Assembly (NCBI GenBank): GCA_910586875.1
Contig: CAJUJI010000054.1
Coordinates: forward strand, 1-16,468
DNA from: an uncultured Anaerotruncus sp.
GTDB taxonomy: Bacteria > Bacillota > Clostridia > Oscillospirales > Ruminococcaceae
DNA length: 16,468 nucleotides
Direction of reading: 5' to 3'
Position numbers and translations under genes: made by a program. The notes below the pieces were generated by a model. It saw nothing but the letters and a program-made list of their open reading frames with translations. It was not told the origin of the DNA and made no database searches. This document shows, piece by piece, positions 7,061 through 14,417 of the stretch; the first letter of the stretch is position 1, and each line of letters starts with the position of its first letter.

Positions 7061-8155
7061 ATGAATAAAGTCGAAGGTCAAATTCGAATTCCTTCCGGCT
7101 GCGCAATCTCTGCCGTAATCTCAAAAGAGGGACAGCGCATGACCGGAGAAAAGATCATTGAGAGCATGAAGCCCATGCACGACCGTTCCAATGGCCTGGG
7201 TGGCGGCTTCGCAGCTTATGGTATCTATCCGGGATATAAGGACTTTTTTGCCTTACATATGTTTCTGGATAACAGGGACGCAAGAAAGAACTGCGAAGCC
7301 TTTTTGCGGGAAACCATGGAGATCGTCCACGCGGAGCGAATCCCCACCAGGACAACTCCCGTAATTACAGATGAACCTCTGATCTGGCGTTTCTTTGTTA
7401 CGCCGCTGCGCAGCGTTTTGGCTTCCATGCAGGTGGATGAGGAAGAATGTGTCGCCCGCGCGGTTATGGCTATCAACACACAGATGAAAGGTGCGTATGT
7501 ATTTTCCAGTGGCAAGAACATGGGCGCGTTCAAGGCTGTTGGCTTTCCAGAGGATGTAGGCTACTTCTACCGGCTGGAAGAATACGAAGCATATAGCTGG
7601 ACTGCCCACGGTCGGTATCCAACCAACACCCCTGGCTGGTGGGGCGGCGCACATCCCTTTGCCCTGCTGGGCTATTCCATAGTCCATAATGGTGAGATCT
7701 CTTCTTATGACGCCAACCGGCGTTTCATCGAAATGTTCGGGTATAAGTGTACTCTGCAGACAGATACGGAAGTCATCACCTATATTGCAGACTATCTGCT
7801 TCGCAAACAGGGCCTTTCTCTGGAGGAGATGGCCTCTGTGATCGCAGCGCCTTTCTGGTCTACCATAGCCAGGAAGGATGAGGCCGAGCAGCAGAAACTT
7901 CTCTATCTTCGCAAAGTGTTTGCAAGCCTTTTAATTACGGGACCTTTCTCCATCATTCTAGGTATCGACGGTTGCCTCATGGCGATGAACGATCGGCTGA
8001 AGCTGCGCAGCATGGTGGTTGGCGAAAAAGGCGATAAGGTATACATCGCCAGTGAGGAAGCTGCCATCCGGGTGATGGAGCCGGATGCTGAAAACATCTA
8101 TGTGCCTGCTGGCGGCGAACCGGTGATTGTTCGCGTAAAGGAGGGCAAATTCTAA
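7061..8155 (+). CDS. Glutamate synthase, glutaminase (class II amidotransferase) subunit
   Basis: A 364-residue stand-alone glutaminase domain of glutamate synthase, which releases ammonia from glutamine for use by the next subunit. The ATG at 7061 follows AGGGG at good spacing; an open frame continues upstream, but it lies in the leader terminator and was not used. The predicted nucleophile is Cys14 in IPSGCAISAVI, so about 13 N-terminal residues would have to be removed to expose it, as for pro-sequences in other GOGATs. Further class II motifs are HDRSNGLGGGFAAYGIYP, AHGRYPTNTPGWWGGAHPFALLGYSIVHNGEIS and DTEVITY. The stop codon overlaps the ATG of the next gene (TAATG), so translation is probably coupled. 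First gene of a five-gene operon. Confidence 0.92.
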   Translation: MNKVEGQIRIPSGCAISAVISKEGQRMTGEKIIESMKPMHDRSNGLGGGFAAYGIYPGYKDFFALHMFLDNRDARKNCEAFLRETMEIVHAERIPTRTTPVITDEPLIWRFFVTPLRSVLASMQVDEEECVARAVMAINTQMKGAYVFSSGKNMGAFKAVGFPEDVGYFYRLEEYEAYSWTAHGRYPTNTPGWWGGAHPFALLGYSIVHNGEISSYDANRRFIEMFGYKCTLQTDTEVITYIADYLLRKQGLSLEEMASVIAAPFWSTIARKDEAEQQKLLYLRKVFASLLITGPFSIILGIDGCLMAMNDRLKLRSMVVGEKGDKVYIASEEAAIRVMEPDAENIYVPAGGEPVIVRVKEGKF

Positions 8156-9660
8156 TGGGAATCGACTATATTTATCCTCAATTTGAGGTCATTCGCAATG
8201 ATGACAGATGCACAAAATGCCGTATATGCGAAAAGCAGTGCGCAAACGGTATTCATTGCTTTGATATCAGGAAAAAACAAATGGTATGCGATGAGAGTAA
8301 ATGCGTGAATTGCCAGCGATGTGTATGCTTTTGTCCCACACACGCGCTGAAGGTCACAAGGAATGAATGCTCTTTTAGGGAAAATGCAAACTGGGACGAG
8401 GATACGGTCAAAGAGGTGTATAAACAGGCCGGGAGCGGTGGAGTTCTTCTATCTTCTATGGGAAACCCGAAGCGTTTTCCGGTTTATTGGGACAGAATTC
8501 TGATCAACGCATCTCAAGTGACGAACCCGTCCATCGATCCGTTGCGTGAACCCATGGAAACCATAGTGTTTTTAGGGAAAAAGCCCAATAGCATCCAGAG
8601 AGATGAAAATGGGAAGATTAAATGTGAACTGCCGCCTCAAATCGAACTTTCCATGCCAGTCATGTTCTCTGCCATGAGCTATGGCTCCATCAGCTACAAC
8701 GCTCATGCCTGCCTCTCCAAAGCAGCACGGGAACTGGGGATTTGCTATAACACGGGAGAAGGCGGCCTGCACGAGGATTTCTATGCTTATGGTGAAAATA
8801 CCATTGTTCAGGTAGCCTCCGGACGTTTCGGCGTGCATAAAGATTATCTGGAAGCCGGAGCCGCTATCGAGATCAAGATGGGTCAGGGTGCAAAACCCGG
8901 TATCGGTGGCCATCTGCCCGGAACCAAGATTATAGGAGATGTCTCCCGCACCAGAATGGTACCGGAAGGTACAGACGCGATTTCTCCTGCACCGCACCAC
9001 GATATTTATTCTATCGAGGATTTGCGGCAGTTGGTCTATTCATTGAAAGAAGCTACCAATTATAAAAAGCCTGTTATTGTAAAGGTGGCAGCTGTCCACA
9101 ATATCGCCGCTATAGCCAGCGGCATCGCCCGCAGTGGTGCTGATATCATTGCCATTGACGGCTTCCGGGGCGGCACCGGAGCCGCCCCAACCCGTATTCG
9201 TGACAATGTGGGAATTCCTATTGAACTTGCATTGGCTGCTGTGGATCAGCGTCTGCGTGACGAGGGGATCAGAAATCATGTTTCTCTAATCGTCGGTGGC
9301 AGCATTCGCTCTTCCGCAGATGTGATCAAGGCTATCGCGCTGGGAGCGGATGCCTGCTACATCGGGACAGCTGCTTTGCTTGCTCTGGGATGTCACCTGT
9401 GCAGAACCTGCCAGACCGGAAAATGCAACTGGGGAATCGCCACCCAGGACCCGGAACTGGTCAAACGGCTTGATATCGACGCAGGAAGTCAGAGACTCAT
9501 CAATCTGATGACTGCATGGAAGCATGAAATCAAGGAGATGATGGGCGGTATGGGCATCAACTCTATTGAAGCACTGAAAGGCAATCGCCTGATGCTGTGC
9601 GGTATAGGTATGACTGATAGAGAGCTTGATATCCTCGGAATTTTTCATGCTGGAGAATGA
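8155..9660 (+). CDS. Glutamate synthase, FMN-binding central subunit with N-terminal ferredoxin domain
   Basis: This 501-residue protein carries the reductive amination centre of glutamate synthase: 2-oxoglutarate plus ammonia plus two electrons gives glutamate. Residues 19-29 (C19, C22, C25, C29) and 50-60 (C50, C53, C56, C60) are two 4Fe-4S ferredoxin motifs. The FMN barrel follows, with PVMFSAMSYGSIS, GEGGLHEDF, KMGQGAKPGIGGHLPG, IDGFRGGTGAAPT and VGGSIRSSADVIKAIALGADACYIGTAAL. The 3Fe-4S cysteines lie in GCHLCRTCQTGKCNWG (about 412-427). This is the archaeal-like split GOGAT in which the fused ferredoxin domain probably passes electrons. No GltD-type NADPH subunit is present in the window, suggesting an external ferredoxin or an unlinked reductase. 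Start overlaps the preceding stop. Confidence 0.95.
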   Translation: MGIDYIYPQFEVIRNDDRCTKCRICEKQCANGIHCFDIRKKQMVCDESKCVNCQRCVCFCPTHALKVTRNECSFRENANWDEDTVKEVYKQAGSGGVLLSSMGNPKRFPVYWDRILINASQVTNPSIDPLREPMETIVFLGKKPNSIQRDENGKIKCELPPQIELSMPVMFSAMSYGSISYNAHACLSKAARELGICYNTGEGGLHEDFYAYGENTIVQVASGRFGVHKDYLEAGAAIEIKMGQGAKPGIGGHLPGTKIIGDVSRTRMVPEGTDAISPAPHHDIYSIEDLRQLVYSLKEATNYKKPVIVKVAAVHNIAAIASGIARSGADIIAIDGFRGGTGAAPTRIRDNVGIPIELALAAVDQRLRDEGIRNHVSLIVGGSIRSSADVIKAIALGADACYIGTAALLALGCHLCRTCQTGKCNWGIATQDPELVKRLDIDAGSQRLINLMTAWKHEIKEMMGGMGINSIEALKGNRLMLCGIGMTDRELDILGIFHAGE

Positions 9661-9694
9661 ATCTATATAGAAAACTGTTTGGAGGTGTGATATA

Positions 9695-10417
9695 ATGACC
9701 CATATTGATGCATCTCAAATGGAATATCAACAGTTAAACGCGGAGATCCAAAGCTGTCCTGGGGATATTTCGATTAGCGGATGCAGGGGACAGAGATTCA
9801 TCGGCGCAGGGCTGGAGCACAGCCACATTAATATATCGGGAACCCCCGGAAATGCTCTGGGCGCATATCTGAACGGCGCCTGCATTGAAGTTTATGGAAA
9901 TGCGCAGGACGCCGTTGGAGATACTATGAACGCAGGCAGGATCATCGTCCACGGCAGCATCGGAGATGCCGCAGGCTATGCAATGCGGGGCGGCGAAATC
10001 TATGTTGAGGGCAATGCTGGTTACCGTGCTGGTATCCACATGAAAGCTTACGGTGACAAACTGCCCGTTATGGTGATAGGCGGCAAGGCTGGGAGCTTTC
10101 TTGGCGAGTATCAAGCAGGCGGAGTCATTATCGTTTTGGGACTGACTGAGAGCAACCGTCCCATTGTCAGCAATTTTCCTTGCACCGGTATGCATGGAGG
10201 CAAGCTCTACCTTCGTTCCAACTGCAAGGATCTCCTGCTCCCCAGACAGGTGACGGCGCAGTCTGCCACCGCTGGAGATCTGGCTGAAATAAGTAGATAT
10301 TTACACACATACTGCCAGCTTTTTGGCGGTAGCTGTGAGGATCTTCTGCAATCTACTTTTACCGTCATAACACCGGATAGTCAAAATCCATACAAACAAA
10401 TGTATGTCTTGAATTAA
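9695..10417 (+). CDS. Glutamate synthase C-terminal GXGXG-domain subunit
   Basis: A 240-residue protein made largely of the right-handed beta-helix GXGXG domain that ends classical GltB. Repeats of the type GxxGxxxxGGxIxVxG are visible: GNALGAYLNGACIEVYG, GDAAGYAMRGGEIYVEG, GYRAGIHM and GSFLGEYQAGGVIIVLG. In full-length enzymes this domain packs against the FMN and glutaminase domains and is structural. Here it is a separate chain, completing the three-part enzyme with the two genes upstream. GGAGG lies before the ATG, and the gap to the upstream gene is 34 bases. The last 60 residues (after TGMHGGKLYLRS) lie outside the repeats and are typical of the stand-alone form. Confidence 0.92.
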   Translation: MTHIDASQMEYQQLNAEIQSCPGDISISGCRGQRFIGAGLEHSHINISGTPGNALGAYLNGACIEVYGNAQDAVGDTMNAGRIIVHGSIGDAAGYAMRGGEIYVEGNAGYRAGIHMKAYGDKLPVMVIGGKAGSFLGEYQAGGVIIVLGLTESNRPIVSNFPCTGMHGGKLYLRSNCKDLLLPRQVTAQSATAGDLAEISRYLHTYCQLFGGSCEDLLQSTFTVITPDSQNPYKQMYVLN

Positions 10418-10435
10418 AAGAAAGCAGGTGACGCC

Positions 10436-11647
10436 GTGAAATACACGCCGAAAGAAGTGATGCAGTTTGTGCAGGAAGAAGAAGTCAAATTCATCCGACT
10501 GGCATTCTGCGATGTCTATGGAAAGCAGCACAATGTTGCCATCATGCCCAGTGAGCTCAAGCGCGCCTTTGAATTCGGCATCGCCATTGATGCTTCGGCG
10601 ATTGATGAATTTGGCGGAGAGATCCGTTCTGACCTGCTGCTGCACCCCGATGCCGCTACATTGATCCAACTCCCATGGAGGCCAGAGCAGGGTAAGGTCG
10701 TGCGAATGTTTTGCGACATCTCCTATCCCAATGGCAGAGTGTTTGAGCGCGACACCCGCAGCATTCTGAAAAAGGCTGTAGCCTATGCCGCGGAGCAGGG
10801 ATACTCCTTTGCCTTTGGCGCTGAAATGGAGTTCTATCTTTTTAAGGTGGACGAAAACGGCGAGCCTACCAAGATCCCCTATGACCATGCCGGTTATATG
10901 GATATTGCACCGGATGATAAGGGCGAAAACATTCGCCGCGAGATTTGTCTGATGTTGGAACGGATGGGCATTTGTCCGGAGACTTCTCATCATGAGAGCG
11001 GTCCGGGTCAGAACGAAATTGACTTCCGCTACTCCGATCCACTCACTGCGGCGGACAATGCCATTACCTTTAACGCTGTCGTTCGCACTGTGGCCGCTCA
11101 GAACGGGCTTTGCGCCAATTTTTCTCCCAAACCTTTGTCTGACTGGGACGGAAACGGTATGCACATCAACATTTCTGCCAAAGGGGATGGAAAGCCCGAC
11201 CCGCTGCCCTGTGTGATTGCGGGCATCCTTGAAAAAATCGAGGAAATGACCCTGTTCCTGAACCCTTGCGAGGAGTCATACCGACGCCTTGGCCATGATA
11301 AGGCTCCCCGCTATGTGACATGGTCTGCGGAAAACCGCTCCCAGCTCATCCGAATCCCGGCGGCAGTCGGTGAATACCGCCGTGCAGAACTGCGATCTGC
11401 GGACCCGATGACCAATCCGTATATTGCCTATGCACTGCTGATTTATGCGGGCCTGTATGGGATCGAGCACGAACTGAACCTGCTTCCTGCCTCTGATTTC
11501 AACATTTACACCGCATCTGCTGAAGCATTGGCTGCGTTCCGGAAAATCCCCGGCTCCCTATATGAAGCTGCGGCGATCTCCAGTGCCAGCACGTTTATCA
11601 AAGACCATCTTCCCGAGTCTGTGATCTCCGCATACAATCACAGATAA
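10436..11647 (+). CDS. glnA: Short type I glutamine synthetase-like protein
   Basis: A 403-residue member of the type I glutamine synthetase family, shorter than usual (about 440-470). Motifs in order: FIRLAFCDVYG (19-29, Asp50-loop region), metal-binding GAEMEF (128-133), HHESGPGQNEIDF (185-197), GNGMHINIS (239-247), SAENRSQLIRIPA (297-309) and AELRSADPMTNPY (317-329). GTG start with an AGGTG ribosome site, 18 bases after the previous stop. In the flap that closes the active site, the usual GYEAP is HDKAP (287-291), so the conserved flap glutamate is replaced by Lys. I recall close relatives with HKAP in gut Firmicutes, so this may be a subfamily trait. Since GlnN is the obvious biosynthetic enzyme, this protein may be a low-activity synthetase, a related gamma-glutamyl ligase, or a regulatory paralogue. 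Confidence 0.85.
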   Translation: MKYTPKEVMQFVQEEEVKFIRLAFCDVYGKQHNVAIMPSELKRAFEFGIAIDASAIDEFGGEIRSDLLLHPDAATLIQLPWRPEQGKVVRMFCDISYPNGRVFERDTRSILKKAVAYAAEQGYSFAFGAEMEFYLFKVDENGEPTKIPYDHAGYMDIAPDDKGENIRREICLMLERMGICPETSHHESGPGQNEIDFRYSDPLTAADNAITFNAVVRTVAAQNGLCANFSPKPLSDWDGNGMHINISAKGDGKPDPLPCVIAGILEKIEEMTLFLNPCEESYRRLGHDKAPRYVTWSAENRSQLIRIPAAVGEYRRAELRSADPMTNPYIAYALLIYAGLYGIEHELNLLPASDFNIYTASAEALAAFRKIPGSLYEAAAISSASTFIKDHLPESVISAYNHR

Positions 11648-11685
11648 TCTATTCACCGCTGATAAGGCAGAAAGGAGGGGAGCTT

Positions 11686-12270
11686 GTGGTCTTCCAGGAA
11701 CGAACTTATAGCGTGTTGATCGTCACTGCTTCAGATAGCTTCGTGAGAAGTGTCATGCCGCTGCTCCCCGTGACAGACTATTGGCCGGTCACTACTGCAC
11801 GGAGCGTCGGTGAGGCTCGCCGCAGAATCGTGGAAACGGACTTTGATATCGTGCTGATCAACGCCCCGCTTCCGGACGATTTTGGGATGCGGCTTGCCAT
11901 CGATATCTGCACCAACAGTGGGGCAGGCGTTTTGCTGATGGTGAAGAATGACCTTTTTAATGACATCTATGCCAAGGTAGTCGGCTATGGCGTGATCACG
12001 CTGTCCAAGCCTACCAATCTGCAGATAGTGGCGCAGAATCTGCGCATCCTTTGCGCAACCAGAGAGCGTATGCGCCAGATGGAGGCAAAGCAGGCAACGG
12101 TTGAGGAAAAGATTGAGGAGATCCGCCTTGTCAACCGTGCCAAATGGCTGCTCATTGAATGTTTGAGCATGACAGAGCCGGAGGCGCATCGCTACATAGA
12201 AAAGCAGTCTATGGACGAGCGCATCTCCAAGCGCGGGGTCGCAGAGAATATAATTAAAACATATAAATAG
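11686..12270 (+). CDS. ANTAR-domain antiterminator with degenerate receiver (NasT/AmiR type)
   Basis: A 194-residue regulator with an N-terminal receiver-like domain (about 8-115), a coiled segment (about 125-145) and a C-terminal ANTAR RNA-binding domain (about 140-192) with the canonical RAKWLLIECLSMTEPEAHRYIEKQSMDERISKRGVAENII pattern, quoted here in parts: AKWLL, TEPEAHRYI, SMDERIS. In the receiver the phospho-acceptor Asp is Asn59 (IVLINAPLP) and the usual acidic pair is mostly lost (TASDS), while the conserved Lys108 (LSKP) remains; control is therefore unlikely to be by phosphorylation. ANTAR proteins prevent termination by stabilising hexaloop hairpins in leaders. GTG start after AGGAGG. 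It is the last gene of the GOGAT operon, so it could autoregulate through the gltB leader. Confidence 0.93.
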   Translation: MVFQERTYSVLIVTASDSFVRSVMPLLPVTDYWPVTTARSVGEARRRIVETDFDIVLINAPLPDDFGMRLAIDICTNSGAGVLLMVKNDLFNDIYAKVVGYGVITLSKPTNLQIVAQNLRILCATRERMRQMEAKQATVEEKIEEIRLVNRAKWLLIECLSMTEPEAHRYIEKQSMDERISKRGVAENIIKTYK

Positions 12271-12279
12271 CAAACTATA

Positions 12280-12359
12280 CGAAGAACGGCCGCATCTTGT
12301 GGCAGCTCTTTCTTCGGCCTGGAGTGCGATATCTACACGATATCTGTTGAAAGGACTCC
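12280..12359 (+). other. Inverted and direct repeats between the ANTAR gene and the pyrG promoter
   Basis: CGAAGA (12280) pairs with TCTTCG (12311-12316), enclosing a second small stem; it may end the upstream operon, although no T run follows. Next, GGAGT (12321-12325) and ACTCC (12355-12359) enclose two copies of CGATATC (12327-12333 and 12338-12344) spaced exactly 11 bp. This could be a DNA-binding site or an RNA structure. 12360-12419 shows nothing further. Confidence 0.35.
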
Positions 12360-12419
12360 GTGATATTTCTTGTGCTAATCTTAAACACGCAAATCACACG
12401 CATTATGTGAAAACCCTAA

Positions 12420-12449
12420 TTGACAAATCGCGATTTATTGCAGTATAAT
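12420..12449 (+). promoter_or_regulatory. Promoter of pyrG, with a palindrome in the spacer
   Basis: Perfect consensus boxes TTGACA (12420-12425) and TATAAT (12444-12449) with an 18-base spacer. The spacer carries a perfect 12-bp palindrome AAATCGCGATTT (12425-12436), placed where a repressor would block polymerase. The predicted start region lacks the GGGC start of the Bacillus pyrG leader. Confidence 0.87.
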
Positions 12450-12458
12450 ACCAAGTGT

Positions 12459-12474
12459 TGAACGAAGGCGTTCA
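12459..12474 (+). promoter_or_regulatory. 5' hexaloop hairpin in the pyrG leader
   Basis: UGAAC-GAAGGC-GUUCA is a perfect 5-bp stem with a 6-nt loop, a few bases from the predicted start. Its inner sequence CGAAGGCG resembles the gltB hairpin (CGAUGGUG). Loop plus flanking bases are the 5' arm of the terminator that follows, so the two are mutually exclusive. Confidence 0.5.
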
Positions 12475-12516
12475 TCAAGGGACTTTTGTCCCCTGATGGG
12501 TGCCTTCGTCTTTTTT
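12462..12516 (+). terminator. Leader terminator (attenuator) of pyrG
   Basis: ACGAAGGC (12462-12469) pairs with GCCTTCGT (12502-12509). Inside, CATCA/TGATG (12473-12477 with 12494-12498) and GGGAC/GTCCC (12479-12483 with 12488-12492) extend it into a long stem, followed by C and six T residues. It lies between promoter and pyrG, so transcription must read through it. Confidence 0.88.
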
Positions 12517-12542
12517 GTAAGTTTTTCACGGGAGGCAGGTAT

Positions 12543-14147
12543 ATGACAAAATATATTTTCGTGACTGGCGGTGTGGTATCCGGATTGGGTAAAGGTATTA
12601 CGGCGGCATCCTTGGGACGGCTGCTAAAGGCACGGGGGCTGAAAGTAACAGCACAGAAGCTGGACCCCTATATCAATGTTGACCCCGGCACAATGAGTCC
12701 CTATCAGCACGGCGAGGTCTATGTGACCGAGGATGGAGCAGAAACCGATCTTGATCTGGGTCATTACGAGCGTTTCATTGACGAGGACTTGAACAAATAC
12801 TCCAATCTGACCACCGGTAAGGTGTATTCCAATGTCATCTCCAAGGAGCGCAGGGGCGAATATCTGGGCACCACGGTACAGACCATTCCTCACATCACTG
12901 ATGAGATCAAACGCTTTATTTATAACGTCGGGAGCAGAGCCAAAGCCGATGTGGTCATCACGGAGATTGGCGGCACCATCGGCGATATTGAAAGTCAGCC
13001 TTTTATTGAGGCCATCCGTCAGGTGGGCCATGAAGTGGGCAGGGAGAATGCTCTGTATATCCACGTCACGCTGGTTCCCTATCTGAAAGCCTCCGGCGAA
13101 CACAAATCCAAGCCCACCCAGCACTCCGTAAAAGAACTTCAGGGCATGGGTATCACACCCGATATCATCGTCCTGCGCTGTGATGAACCCATCACAGACA
13201 AGAGTATCTTCCGCAAAATCGCCAATTTCTGCAATGTGAAGCCAGACTGTGTCATCGAAAATCTGACCCTCCCCGTACTTTATGAGGCACCGCTGTTTCT
13301 GGAAAAGGCGCAGCTTTCCTCCGTGGTCTGCCGGGAACTGCATTTGACTGCCCCAGAGCCTGATCTGAGCGAGTGGAAGACCATGGTCGCAGCAATCAAG
13401 AGTTGCAGCAAAACCGTTACCATCGGACTTGTGGGCAAGTATGTACAGCTCCACGATGCCTATCTCTCCGTAACCGAGGCCCTGCGTCATGCGGGGTTTG
13501 CACTTGACTCCATGATCGACATTCGGTGGATCGACTCTGAAACCATCACAGAGGAAACGAAAGATGGCATTCTATCCGGTCTGGATGGGATTATAATCCC
13601 CGGCGGCTTCGGCGACCGTGGCATTGAGGGCATGATCCTGGCGGCACAGTATGCAAGAGAAAACAACATTTCTTATTTTGGCATCTGCCTTGGAATGCAG
13701 ATTGCCGTGATTGAATACGCCCGCCATGTGCTTGGTATTGCAGATGCAAACTCCGGCGAGTTTGCTCCAGAAGGAAACTATAAGGTCATCGACTTCATGC
13801 CCGGTCAGAGCGATGAGGTCGATAAGGGTGGCACCCTCCGTTTGGGTAGTTATCCCTGTGCGGTTGCCAAAGGGACGACTATGGAACAGTGCTATGGTCA
13901 GACATTGATCCATGAGCGTCACCGTCACCGCTACGAGTTCAACGACGATTACCGACTGCCGCTCCAAAAAGCAGGATTGACTCTCAGTGGTCTGTCTCCG
14001 GACGGCAGATTAGTAGAAACGGTGGAGCTGTCTGACCGTACATTCTATGTGGGTGTCCAGTATCACCCGGAATTTAAGAGCCGTCCTAACCGGCCACACC
14101 CGCTTTTTAAGGGCTTTATTGCCGCAGCACTGGAGGGTCGGCAATGA
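12543..14147 (+). CDS. pyrG: CTP synthase
   Basis: A 534-residue enzyme of normal length that aminates UTP to CTP with glutamine. The start chosen gives MTKYIFVTGGVVSGLGKG (ATP-binding P-loop-like motif) and follows GGAGG; upstream in-frame codons lie in the leader terminator. The synthetase half shows LDPYINVDPGTMSPYQHGEVYVTEDGAETDLDLGHYERF and ITEIGGTIGDIES, quoted in part: DPGTMSPYQHGE, EIGGTIGDIES. The class I glutaminase has the oxyanion loop PGGFGDRG, nucleophile Cys382 in GICLGMQ, and His508/Glu510 in HPEF. It has its own consensus promoter and attenuator. The stop overlaps the ATG of the following carB-like fragment (ATGA), so the two may once have been translationally coupled. Confidence 0.98.
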   Translation: MTKYIFVTGGVVSGLGKGITAASLGRLLKARGLKVTAQKLDPYINVDPGTMSPYQHGEVYVTEDGAETDLDLGHYERFIDEDLNKYSNLTTGKVYSNVISKERRGEYLGTTVQTIPHITDEIKRFIYNVGSRAKADVVITEIGGTIGDIESQPFIEAIRQVGHEVGRENALYIHVTLVPYLKASGEHKSKPTQHSVKELQGMGITPDIIVLRCDEPITDKSIFRKIANFCNVKPDCVIENLTLPVLYEAPLFLEKAQLSSVVCRELHLTAPEPDLSEWKTMVAAIKSCSKTVTIGLVGKYVQLHDAYLSVTEALRHAGFALDSMIDIRWIDSETITEETKDGILSGLDGIIIPGGFGDRGIEGMILAAQYARENNISYFGICLGMQIAVIEYARHVLGIADANSGEFAPEGNYKVIDFMPGQSDEVDKGGTLRLGSYPCAVAKGTTMEQCYGQTLIHERHRHRYEFNDDYRLPLQKAGLTLSGLSPDGRLVETVELSDRTFYVGVQYHPEFKSRPNRPHPLFKGFIAAALEGRQ

Positions 14148-14332
14148 TGGATATGGGTTATACCGGTGTCCATTACGAGGATGGCGCACAGATCCGTCAT
14201 TGCGCCATTGAAAATGGGATTACCATGCTGACCAGTCTGGACACAGTGAAGGTGCCTCTGGATGTGCTGGAGGAAACCACTATGTCCAATATTCGTGAGT
14301 TGTTTTTGGCGGCAGAAGCTGGGAACATGTAG
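14144..14332 (+). pseudogene. carB: Probable 3' fragment of carbamoyl-phosphate synthase large subunit (carB)
   Basis: A 62-codon frame overlapping the pyrG stop. Its middle part, AQIRHCAIENGITMLTSLDTVKVPLDVLEE, resembles the end of the CarB allosteric (MGS-like) domain, where IRRxAxExxIxxxTSLDT is typical. The rest of the roughly 1070-residue CarB is absent, so only a tail remains, and the ATG-ATG start is probably fortuitous. After ETTMSNIR the sense becomes unrecognisable up to the TAG at 14330. The match is short and made from memory; another MGS-domain protein is possible. 14333-14417 shows nothing I can identify. Confidence 0.45.
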
Positions 14333-14417
14333 ACGGTATCGGTAAACATGGGAACAGCCGTCTGCAAAGTGCTGATGCCATTGACAATCGGCGACAGGAG
14401 CATGACATGAAAGTAGG

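Noticed and set aside
10301..11164. A 287-codon minus-strand frame across the GXGXG and glnA genes
   Set aside because: Spans two conserved plus-strand genes; shadow frame.
12450..12516. Bacillus-type pyrG control by reiterative G addition
   Set aside because: The terminator is present, but the predicted start lacks the GGGC run needed for that mechanism.
12624..13490. A 288-codon open frame on the minus strand opposite pyrG
   Set aside because: Antisense to a conserved gene and lacking start signals or family motifs.
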